Below the pieces are notes generated by a model. It searched no databases. It saw only the letters and a list, made by a program, of their open reading frames with translations, and had not been told where the DNA came from. A DNA stretch of 64,000 nt from Thermoplasmatota archaeon (GTDB lineage Archaea; Thermoplasmatota; Thermoplasmata; Thermoplasmatales; GCA-001856825). A program made the translations under genes and the position numbers. Position 1 is the stretch's first letter. Every line of letters starts with the position of its first letter. The DNA lies in assembly GCA_023381415.1 (NCBI GenBank), contig JAMCUN010000032.1:1-64000 (forward strand), written 5' to 3'. Positions 27,753 to 35,517 of this stretch are shown in pieces.

Positions 27753-29830
27753 ATATGCAGCAGGTAGTGGTACATTATTATCGATACGAACAGTATCGAT
27801 ATGGTGTTAACAACCTTTATCAGTGGGTTTATTGCAGGACCTGCGGTGTCTTTCGTAGCATCACCCACAGTATCTCCAACTACTGCAGCCTTGTGGGCAT
27901 CTGATCCCTTCCCTCCGTACTTCCCCTGCTCTATGTACTTCTTTGCGTTGTCCCATGCCCCTCCCCCAACTGTCATCATTATCGCCAACGGGAATCCTGC
28001 TATTATCACTCCCATGAGGAGGCCGCTAACTGCAAGTGGTCCAAGCACGAACCCTACAACTATAGGAGTGAGCACAGCTATAAGTGCAGGGACCATGAGC
28101 TGTTTCAGTGCCTCCTTTGTGACTATGTCAACAGCCTTACCGTAATCAGGCTCATCCTCCCCTGTCAGTATCTTAGGCTTAAGCTTGAACTGTGACCTGA
28201 CTTCCTCGACAATAGCAGAAGCCGCTTTCCCCACAGCATTCATGAGATAGGAAGTAAAGAAGAACGGAAGAGATCCTCCTATTATCAGTCCTGATACCAC
28301 GATAGGGTCAGTTAGTTGAATGCTCTGGAAACCAGGTACCTTGTCTATTGAGAACTGGTATGCAGCAAATAGTGTTAGGGCTGCAAGTGCAGCACTACCT
28401 ATGGCATATCCCTTCGTCACTGCCTTGGTTGTGTTTCCGACAGCATCGAGCGGGTCAGTAACTTCATCTCTTGTCTTCTTATCGAATCCGGACATCTCTG
28501 CTATTCCACCTGCATTGTCAGTTATTGGCCCGTATGAATCTATTGAGATGATCATGCCAGTTGCAGATAGCATGCTTGCGGCAGCTATTGCTATGCCGTA
28601 GAGGCCCATGGATGAATTGCTACCGAAAGAAGTGGAGGTAATGAAGAAAGATATTACGATTCCACCAATGATCACCACAGCTGGAATGAATACAGCCTGT
28701 AACCCGTAGGAAAGTCCAGTGATAATGTTTGTTCCTGAACCCGTGACGGATGACTTTGCAATCCTTGCAACAGGGCTGAACCTTTCGGAGGTGTAGTATT
28801 CCGTCACATATACTATAACACCCATTATTACCATCCCAATTATGGCATCGAAGTATATAGCAAGGTTACCGTTCATCAGGTAGTAGTCCACAACGTAGAA
28901 TAGAACTGCTGAAAGCAAAACAGTCGCTATGAGCCCCTTGTAAAGGGCAGTCATTATTCTCTGCTTCCCACTCTTCTTTACGAAGAACGAGCCGACAATT
29001 GTAGCGAGAAGGGCCGTTCCTCCTATCGCGAGGGGAAGAATGACTATGCTTCTAGTGATGCGCGAGCTGAGGTCATTAGTGTAGATAAAATATCCAACCA
29101 GCATAGCAGAAAGCGCAGTCACAACGTATGTTTCGAACAGGTCCGCTCCCATTCCTGCGCAATCTCCAACATTGTCTCCCACATTATCCGCTATCACAGC
29201 TGGATTTCTTGGATCATCTTCAGGTATCCCAACTTCCACCTTACCCACCAGGTCAGCCCCAACATCCGCCCCCTTCGTGTATATCCCTCCACCTACCCTG
29301 GCAAAGAGGCTCACGAGAGAAGCACCGAAGATGTACCCTATCATCAGGACAGGGTTTCCGAACCACATGTAGAAGAGAACAAGTCCCAGTAAGGCGAGTG
29401 AGGCAACTATCAGACCTGTGACTGTTCCTCCCCTGAATGCTAGCTTCAATGCAGGGTTCAACCCCTTCTTCGCCTCGATCGCGCAACGAACATTTGCCCT
29501 GACAGATATGCTCATTCCTATGAGACCGGCTACTGCCGAACCTATTGCACCAACAAGGAAGCCAAGCGTAAGCTTCCATGCAACAGAGATGCCGGATTCA
29601 AAATAGAAGGCAATGAATATTACAACCGCCAGAATTGCAGCAAATATGAAGACGTTGGTGTACTGCCTCCTCATGTATGCATTAGCCCCCTGGCGGATTG
29701 AGGCCGATATCTTTTTCGGTTTCTCCTCCGTCACTGGAATCCTCAGCAGAAGGTAACTCTGAATCACTGCATACGCTACCCCTATGAGGGCAGAGACGAG
29801 TATGAAAACTTCCCAACTGAATGTGTTCAA
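27749..29830 (-). CDS. hppA: Membrane proton-translocating pyrophosphatase, K+-independent type
   Basis: Hydrolyses PPi and pumps protons. About 15-16 hydrophobic segments are present. The active site reads GGGIYTKGADVGADLVGKVE, then EDDPRNPAVIADNVGDNVGD. The segment GNTTKAVTKG carries Lys and Thr at the positions that mark the K+-independent class. The frame is open to 29872, but a TTG at 29830 has a GGAGG site 8 bases upstream and avoids overlap with adk, so it is chosen (693 aa). Directly follows adk; it would remove PPi made by sulfate adenylyltransferase while conserving its energy. Confidence 0.95.
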   Translation of the reverse strand: MNTFSWEVFILVSALIGVAYAVIQSYLLLRIPVTEEKPKKISASIRQGANAYMRRQYTNVFIFAAILAVVIFIAFYFESGISVAWKLTLGFLVGAIGSAVAGLIGMSISVRANVRCAIEAKKGLNPALKLAFRGGTVTGLIVASLALLGLVLFYMWFGNPVLMIGYIFGASLVSLFARVGGGIYTKGADVGADLVGKVEVGIPEDDPRNPAVIADNVGDNVGDCAGMGADLFETYVVTALSAMLVGYFIYTNDLSSRITRSIVILPLAIGGTALLATIVGSFFVKKSGKQRIMTALYKGLIATVLLSAVLFYVVDYYLMNGNLAIYFDAIIGMVIMGVIVYVTEYYTSERFSPVARIAKSSVTGSGTNIITGLSYGLQAVFIPAVVIIGGIVISFFITSTSFGSNSSMGLYGIAIAAASMLSATGMIISIDSYGPITDNAGGIAEMSGFDKKTRDEVTDPLDAVGNTTKAVTKGYAIGSAALAALTLFAAYQFSIDKVPGFQSIQLTDPIVVSGLIIGGSLPFFFTSYLMNAVGKAASAIVEEVRSQFKLKPKILTGEDEPDYGKAVDIVTKEALKQLMVPALIAVLTPIVVGFVLGPLAVSGLLMGVIIAGFPLAIMMTVGGGAWDNAKKYIEQGKYGGKGSDAHKAAVVGDTVGDATKDTAGPAINPLIKVVNTISILFVSIIMYHYLLHI

Positions 29831-29846
29831 AAATATCTCCTCCAGA

Positions 29847-30407
29847 TCACTTTCCTTTGCCCTGTGAGCCAATCACAGATGATATCTTCTTGGCTGCCTC
29901 GTCTGCCTTCCCCTCTTCATTCATCACGATCATAAACGGGCAACCTGCACTGCTGGAATAGGATACTGCATAATTCCTGTTAATTTCGGTGTGCATTCTT
30001 ATGCTGTCTATAGTGTCATTGTCCCTGTTTCTCCCAGCATCTTTCTTCCTTCTCTCAAAAACTTTTGTGGGATCTGCCTCTATAGAAATTAGAAGGTCAG
30101 GCTTTAGTTCCTTAAGTACGTGCGCAGGTAGTCCAGGGAGGTATCCGCACTCCGTTGCAATGGAGAAGTGGGTATCTATGATCACAGATTTGATCGTGGA
30201 AAGATATCTTGCAGCCAGCTTCTGGATTTCCTTCTGCTTCTCCACCGGTAATTTCCTCATCTCATCCCTGTCCTTCACGTATTTCTTTCTTTTAGCCTCC
30301 TTCAGCATTATGTCACCGTAGTTTTCAACCCTGAATCCTTCTTTGACAAGCCCGTCCAGTACAGTGGTTTTTCCAACCCCAGGTATTCCTCCAATTATTA
30401 CTCTCGT
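29847..30407 (-). CDS. adkA: Archaeal adenylate kinase with apparent ACG start codon
   Basis: Converts AMP plus ATP into two ADP. The first ATG in frame (30308) would cut off the P-loop. Reading upstream gives RVIIGGIPGVGKTTVLDGL, the complete archaeal AdkA N-terminus, but the codon in the initiator position (30405-30407) is ACG, and a TAA stops the frame at 30408-30410. A strong GGAGGGA ribosome site (30413-30419) lies 5 bases before the ACG. The product would be 186 residues, a usual AdkA length. Either ACG initiates or a base differs in this assembly. Placed between the small ORF and hppA; it would recycle AMP from APS reductase. Confidence 0.88.
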   Translation of the reverse strand, partial: TRVIIGGIPGVGKTTVLDGLVKEGFRVENYGDIMLKEAKRKKYVKDRDEMRKLPVEKQKEIQKLAARYLSTIKSVIIDTHFSIATECGYLPGLPAHVLKELKPDLLISIEADPTKVFERRKKDAGRNRDNDTIDSIRMHTEINRNYAVSYSSSAGCPFMIVMNEEGKADEAAKKISSVIGSQGKGK

Positions 30408-30830
30408 TTAAATCCCTCCGAATAAGTCAAAATTCAACGGAAGTCCATCCGTCGTTCTCATCATTCTTGAGGCCCGATATTGTTCTCTCTGAGACCGTGG
30501 AAGACCGCAAACGTAGCAAGGTGAATATTCAATTACCGCACTCTGTGAAGACAAAGGTCCACGAGATCTGTCAATTCTTCCGCCATCCCTGAAGTTGGTA
30601 AGATTGTGTCTATCATTCCTGACTGCTCCATATCTTGTTTCAAAGGCGGGTCTATAAAGTTCACGTCCTTCTGAATCCACTTCAGGGGTTCCCTCCTTCA
30701 TTCCAAGTATTTCTAAGACTCTTCTTTCCAAGCATCTGATGGCAAGAACGTCATCATCCTTTTGGTTCCCCTCACCGATCTCAGAGCTGTCAGCATTGGT
30801 CTCCATAGCAGGCCCATTACCAATACCCAT
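30408..30830 (-). CDS. Hypothetical protein under the sulfur-regulon palindrome
   Basis: A 140-residue open frame (132 if the ATG at 30806 is used) rich in Arg, Ser, Gly and Asp, with one CYVCG pair and no known domain. No other frame of length lies in this stretch. The regulon palindrome is 20 bases upstream, and the stop codon directly abuts the adk ACG in the same frame, so translation may be coupled. It could also be a decayed gene or a long leader; the protein itself shows little that speaks for a fold. Confidence 0.4.
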   Translation of the reverse strand: MGIGNGPAMETNADSSEIGEGNQKDDDVLAIRCLERRVLEILGMKEGTPEVDSEGRELYRPAFETRYGAVRNDRHNLTNFRDGGRIDRSRGPLSSQSAVIEYSPCYVCGLPRSQREQYRASRMMRTTDGLPLNFDLFGGI

Positions 30831-30850
30831 CTTCGATTAAGAACACCGCA

Positions 30851-30864
30851 CCTTATCCGTAAGG
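30851..30864 (-). promoter_or_regulatory. Sulfur-regulon palindrome upstream of ORF-adk-hppA
   Basis: Sequence CCTTATCCGTAAGG, a near-perfect inverted repeat. On the minus strand it is followed by a BRE/TATA-like GGTGCGGTGTTCTTAAT, pointing at the small ORF, adk and hppA. It lies after the qmoC stop, so it starts a second transcript. It shares the flank AAGGCATTTT with the apr site. Confidence 0.75.
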
Positions 30865-30911
30865 CATTTTCGGAGATTCTCAATCTTTAATGAGGGAATG
30901 TAAAAGTTCCT

Positions 30912-32030
30912 CTATACAGCTGGTCTGCGTCCTATGGAGGTCAGATAGGTCAATGCGAAGAACCTGTATGCAAGGTGCGCAAATTTTGAGTATGGGAAAT
31001 AGGCAACTAGCATGAATACTAGAATGAGATGTATCATATAGGTCCAATAGGCCAAAGAAATGCCGTCCAGGCGGAGGAGTTCCATGACGAATCCTGTGCA
31101 CACTATCAGGAGGAGGAGAATGAGGAAGAACCAGTCGAAGTAGGTATCCTCTTTGGGGACCTTGCTCGTAGTCCTGTTGATTATGGCTATAAGTAGACCT
31201 GGCAATATCAGGACTGTTCCTATGTTCCCTATGATATTCTGGGGTTCCCCAAGCAAAGCGTGGGAGAATCCGAATACGTGAATCTCTAGTGCACCTGTAA
31301 ATGTTGCAAGGAGCAGGACGCAAAACCCGTAGAATATCAGGATGTGGGCATAGTACCTATTGCGGTTAGAACCGCATACGCTGAACCAGGTATGCAGGAT
31401 GACGTCCTTGAGGGTCAATATCGCAGCAATCACAGCGTTCATTTTACCCTTCTTCTGCTTGCTCAAAGTCCTGTAATACCTGAAACATCCGTAGAGGAGC
31501 GCGAGTATCGCATATGCCCCAACTATTATTCCTGCAGTATCCAGATAATTGTAAGGAACAAGGCTTGAGAAGTAGATTGGACCGCCATTTGGGACCCTGA
31601 TTCCTGTCGCCAGGAAGAACACAATCATGAGGACGACCGGGACGAGCGCAAATAAAGCAAGGAATGCTTTCTTTGAAAATGCCCTTGATATAGCTCTCGG
31701 CCATGAGTATGTTTCTATCACCATTGAACGAAGGGCACCAAGGACGCTCCCAGGTTTTGCATTTCTCGGGCATTCCTTTGAGCAGTCTTCACAGTTATGG
31801 CACATCCAAATGTCAGGGTCTGCCATTAGCTTGTCCTTCAACCCCCACTGAGTCCAGAGCATCTCCTTCCTCGGGAAAGGGGACTCAGATGGACTGAGCG
31901 GACAGACCACGGAGCATTCCGAGCATTGCATGCACTTCTTGACGTCTCCTCCTCCCCTTCTTGTAACTTCGTTCACGAAATTCAAGTCAACTTCTATCCT
32001 CTGCCTAGAAACTGGATTGGAGGTACTCAC
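30912..32030 (-). CDS. qmoC: QmoC, membrane subunit of quinone-interacting oxidoreductase
   Basis: Iron-sulfur and heme-type membrane subunit that takes electrons from quinol to the Apr/Qmo complex. The N-terminal HdrC-like part has two cubane sites, KCMQCSECSVVCP and MCHNCEDCSKECP. The C-terminal part has about six membrane segments with histidines, as in the NarI/HdrE-like domain. The frame is open to 32081 but a GTG at 32030, one base after the qmoB stop and after a GGGGG stretch, is the more likely start (372 aa). Last gene of aprBA-qmoABC. Confidence 0.92.
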   Translation of the reverse strand: MSTSNPVSRQRIEVDLNFVNEVTRRGGGDVKKCMQCSECSVVCPLSPSESPFPRKEMLWTQWGLKDKLMADPDIWMCHNCEDCSKECPRNAKPGSVLGALRSMVIETYSWPRAISRAFSKKAFLALFALVPVVLMIVFFLATGIRVPNGGPIYFSSLVPYNYLDTAGIIVGAYAILALLYGCFRYYRTLSKQKKGKMNAVIAAILTLKDVILHTWFSVCGSNRNRYYAHILIFYGFCVLLLATFTGALEIHVFGFSHALLGEPQNIIGNIGTVLILPGLLIAIINRTTSKVPKEDTYFDWFFLILLLLIVCTGFVMELLRLDGISLAYWTYMIHLILVFMLVAYFPYSKFAHLAYRFFALTYLTSIGRRPAV

Positions 32031-32031
32031 G

Positions 32032-34242
32032 TTAAAGCCCCCTGAATGGATTTGGCCCAAACTTCCTGACAGATTCAACAAAACCGTCTATTATGTTACC
32101 AACCTTGCTCCAGTCCGAAAGCTCTATCTGCTCAATCCTGAGCCTTTCAGGCTCAAGGGCCAGATTGTCAAGTGTCTCTTTGAGGGCTTTCAACCTCTGG
32201 CTCTCAAGTTCAGAACCCCTGACGAAGTGGCACTGATAATCGCTACCGTATTTGCATCCCAGGAACAGCAATCCGTCTATTCCCTCAGAGAGAGAATCAG
32301 CTACCAGGACGCTGTTTACTGACCCGAGGCACCTGACAGGTATTATCCTGACTTCCTCGCTGTACTTCATCCTCTCCCTGGAAGCGATGTCAAGTGCTGG
32401 ATATGCATCGTTTTCACAGGCGAAGACTACGATCCTCAACTTGTCATCTTCTTCTGGAATCTTTATTGATTTTATCATGCTGTGCAGGATGTCGACAGAA
32501 TATTGCTTGAATGAAATCGCCTGGACCGGGCAGGCGCCCATGCATATTCCGCAATCCCTGCATCTAAGAGGGTTGTAGAGGGGGAAGGTCTTAGCATCCT
32601 CATCGATTGCTCCAAAGGGGCACTCCTCAGTGCATCTCCTGCACTGTGTGCATCTTTGAAGTGAGATTGTGAGATGATCCTCCTCCCCAACCTTTGGTGG
32701 CCCTATTATCAATCCCCTATCTGCAAGCTCCACTGTCTGTATTGCCTTCAGTGCGGCACCCTTTGCGTCAATTTCACACGTTGCAACATTTGAGGGGGAC
32801 CTGGCAGTCCCTGCCGCGAATATACCCGTCCTTCTGGATTCATAGGGGAAGCATACGTAGTGTGAATCCGGGAACCCATCCATGAGCGTAGGCAACTCGG
32901 GGCCCTGTCTGTACCTCAAGTTAAGTATATGTTCCCCAGAGGTGGCAGTAGCACCATCAGAGAGTTTGTAGGGATTCAGGTGTGAATACGAGAGTGGTCC
33001 ATTTTCTGGATGCTCCTCCTTCACGTTGTACATTCCGAATTCAGAAGAAATCATCCCGGTTGCAAGTACAACCTTGTCCACCCTGATATCAGTTCCAAAA
33101 TCCAGGAAACCACCGTTTAATTTGAGTTCCATACCAGGCTCACCGTCATTCCACGAAATTTCATCAACGTCTGCCTTCGCAAGGAATATCCCACTGTCTT
33201 CCTGAGCCTTCTTGTAGAATTCCTCATAAACTCCCAGGGCCCTCATGTCCTTATAGAAGATGAATACCTTTGAGTCCCTCACTCTCTCCCTTATCTGGAG
33301 TGCTTCTTTCAGAGAAGCGGCACAACAAACGCTTGAACAGTAGGGGAGGTTCTGATCGTCTCTCTGCCCGGCACACAGCACAAATGCAAATGTCTTTTGA
33401 TTCGCAAAGGAGTTTCCGTCCTTCAGGAGTTTCTCCAGTTCGAGAGTTGTAATTATGTCAGGATTCAGCCCATACTTGTACTTCTTTATCTTGCTGGCGT
33501 CATACGGTTTCCATCCTGTGGCAACTATTATGGACCCCACCCTTATGATGGCCTCAGAACTTGGGCTCTTTATCTGGACATCAAACATTCCCGGTTGACC
33601 TGATATTGATCCAATTGAACTCGACAAGAATGTTTTGATCCTGCTATCCTCCTTGAGGCGTGCAATCCTTTCATTGATAAAGGAAGATGCGTCGACCGTA
33701 TCCCTGTACGGTGACTTGACGGGAAGAATCCTTCCATATTCCGCAACCTTTCCACCTAGCTTTCCCTCCTTCTCTACCAGGAACACGTTGTAGTTTGCCT
33801 TAGCTGCCTCTAGTGCGGCGGTTATGCCCGTTATCCCCCCTCCAATTACAAGAATGTCCTTTGAAATTTCTTCGTCTATCAAGGTTGCAAGAGATTTCCG
33901 CATGACGGAATTTATCCCCATCCTCAGGTAGTCTTCCGCCATACTCTGCATCGCCTCGTTTGATTGATGCGACCAAATGATTCCTTCCCTTAGGTTCACC
34001 CTCTCCAGTATGGAATCATTTTCTACGCTGAAATTGGCCTGTTTCTCCCTTGGGGAGCAGGCCGCAATGACGACGTTTCCGTGAACATTCCTTAGTAATT
34101 CGGGGCTGTTGCACAATTCGCTGGATATTGATACCTCCCCCTTGAACTCCCTTTCGGCTATCCCCTTCAGTTTCTCGATGTCTAGCTTCTTGCCTATATC
34201 GCACCCGCTGCATATCAGGACGTTTAGCTTCATTTCGTTCAT
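32032..34242 (-). CDS. qmoB: QmoB, HdrA/MvhD-like flavoprotein of the Qmo complex
   Basis: A 736-residue soluble flavin and iron-sulfur subunit. An N-terminal partial domain (to about 135) precedes the FAD-binding ILVIGGGITGITAALEAA. Two [4Fe-4S] sites follow: CTQCRRCTEECPFGAI and CRDCGICMGACPVQAI. The last 140 residues (FACENDAYPALD, RCLGSVNSVLV, GCKYGSDYQC) are MvhD-like, as in known QmoB. It overlaps qmoA by 4 bases. An ATG at 34233 is an alternative start. Confidence 0.93.
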   Translation of the reverse strand: MNEMKLNVLICSGCDIGKKLDIEKLKGIAEREFKGEVSISSELCNSPELLRNVHGNVVIAACSPREKQANFSVENDSILERVNLREGIIWSHQSNEAMQSMAEDYLRMGINSVMRKSLATLIDEEISKDILVIGGGITGITAALEAAKANYNVFLVEKEGKLGGKVAEYGRILPVKSPYRDTVDASSFINERIARLKEDSRIKTFLSSSIGSISGQPGMFDVQIKSPSSEAIIRVGSIIVATGWKPYDASKIKKYKYGLNPDIITTLELEKLLKDGNSFANQKTFAFVLCAGQRDDQNLPYCSSVCCAASLKEALQIRERVRDSKVFIFYKDMRALGVYEEFYKKAQEDSGIFLAKADVDEISWNDGEPGMELKLNGGFLDFGTDIRVDKVVLATGMISSEFGMYNVKEEHPENGPLSYSHLNPYKLSDGATATSGEHILNLRYRQGPELPTLMDGFPDSHYVCFPYESRRTGIFAAGTARSPSNVATCEIDAKGAALKAIQTVELADRGLIIGPPKVGEEDHLTISLQRCTQCRRCTEECPFGAIDEDAKTFPLYNPLRCRDCGICMGACPVQAISFKQYSVDILHSMIKSIKIPEEDDKLRIVVFACENDAYPALDIASRERMKYSEEVRIIPVRCLGSVNSVLVADSLSEGIDGLLFLGCKYGSDYQCHFVRGSELESQRLKALKETLDNLALEPERLRIEQIELSDWSKVGNIIDGFVESVRKFGPNPFRGL

Positions 34243-35483
34243 TTCCTCACTCCCGAATTCCGCAGTAGCTGTATTGCACTCAGGGTGGCCGCTTCCGCAT
34301 CCTGATTGGACTGGCTTACATCACCAACCTTGTGTGCGACCCCACACGAGAATAGGCCATCGTCGCTTACAAATCCATTTTCATCATATGAGACCCCTTT
34401 TATGCCACTGGCCACTGAACTTGGTTCCATTCCAGTCGCAAGAACTACAAACTCGACCTCCCTTCCAACCTTGGTTCCAGAAAGGGTATCCTCGGCCTGG
34501 ACCAGAAGATTATCGTTTCCGAGCTCATCTATCTTTGACACTTTTCCCCTGATAAATTCAACGCTACGGTCTGATTCAAGCCTTTTCAGGAAATGTTCGT
34601 ATATACCGTACGCCCTGAGGTCGATATAGAATATCTGTATCTTGATTTCTGGATACAGCGTTTTCAGATAGTTGGCCTGTTTGATGGTGGCAAGGCAGCA
34701 GACCTGGGAGCAATACTTCAGGTTGTTTTCGTCCCTTGAACCTGCGCATTGCACGAAAGCGACGCTCTTTGGTTCCTTTCCATCAGATCTCCTGACAATC
34801 CTGCCGCTGAAAGGCCCGTTAGGAGACGCTATTCGTTCCATCATCAGGTTAGTCACAACGTTCTTGAACTTCCCGAACCCAAGGTAATGGATTTTTTCAG
34901 CGTCGTATTGCTTCCATCCAGTCGATATTATTACTGCCCTGGCATCAATGGTAATGTTTTTCCCCTTTTCCGTCAGATCAATTGCCCCATAGGCACAGGC
35001 TTCTACGCATTTTGAGCATTCAACCCCTTTACAATTCCTTTGGTCTATCACGTATCTGTTGGGGAATGCATACTGGTGAGGGAGGTATATTGCCTTCGTC
35101 GTGTCCATGCCGAAGTTGAAGTCGTTCTCCCTTGATACATCGCAGGCTTCTACGCATTTTCCGCAGGAGGTGCATCTATCATTTACAAATCTCGGGCTGA
35201 GGGTTATCTCCGCAGTGTAGTCTGATCCGCCTTTGGAAACATTTTTGACTTCAGCCCCCGTATATATCGTAAGGTTTCTCAGATTCTTGGCTCTCCTGAG
35301 CAGTATTTCAAGCCCACATTGAGGAGGGCAGAGCTTCGGAAAATATTTGTAGAATTGGACAACCCTCCCGCCTAGGTAGAAGTTTTTCTCCACCAGCGTG
35401 ACGTTGTACCCTATTTCCGCTGCTTCCACTGCAGCAGTGATTCCTGCTATACCTCCTCCGACTACCAGTACATCTGTGTTCAA
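34239..35483 (-). CDS. qmoA: QmoA, HdrA-like flavoprotein of the Qmo complex
   Basis: A 414-residue HdrA-type subunit thought to bind electrons near AprBA. FAD loop VLVVGGGIAGITAAVEAA is at the N-terminus, then NFYLGGRVVQF and the cysteine-containing PKLCPPQCG. Two ferredoxin-like sites follow: CTSCGKCVEACDV and CKGVECSKCVEACAYGAI. The order qmoA-qmoB-qmoC directly after aprBA is that of sulfate reducers. Confidence 0.94.
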   Translation of the reverse strand: MNTDVLVVGGGIAGITAAVEAAEIGYNVTLVEKNFYLGGRVVQFYKYFPKLCPPQCGLEILLRRAKNLRNLTIYTGAEVKNVSKGGSDYTAEITLSPRFVNDRCTSCGKCVEACDVSRENDFNFGMDTTKAIYLPHQYAFPNRYVIDQRNCKGVECSKCVEACAYGAIDLTEKGKNITIDARAVIISTGWKQYDAEKIHYLGFGKFKNVVTNLMMERIASPNGPFSGRIVRRSDGKEPKSVAFVQCAGSRDENNLKYCSQVCCLATIKQANYLKTLYPEIKIQIFYIDLRAYGIYEHFLKRLESDRSVEFIRGKVSKIDELGNDNLLVQAEDTLSGTKVGREVEFVVLATGMEPSSVASGIKGVSYDENGFVSDDGLFSCGVAHKVGDVSQSNQDAEAATLSAIQLLRNSGVRK

Positions 35484-35517
35484 GTCGCTACATCCCTAAA
35501 AAAAGAAGGGGAAAGGA

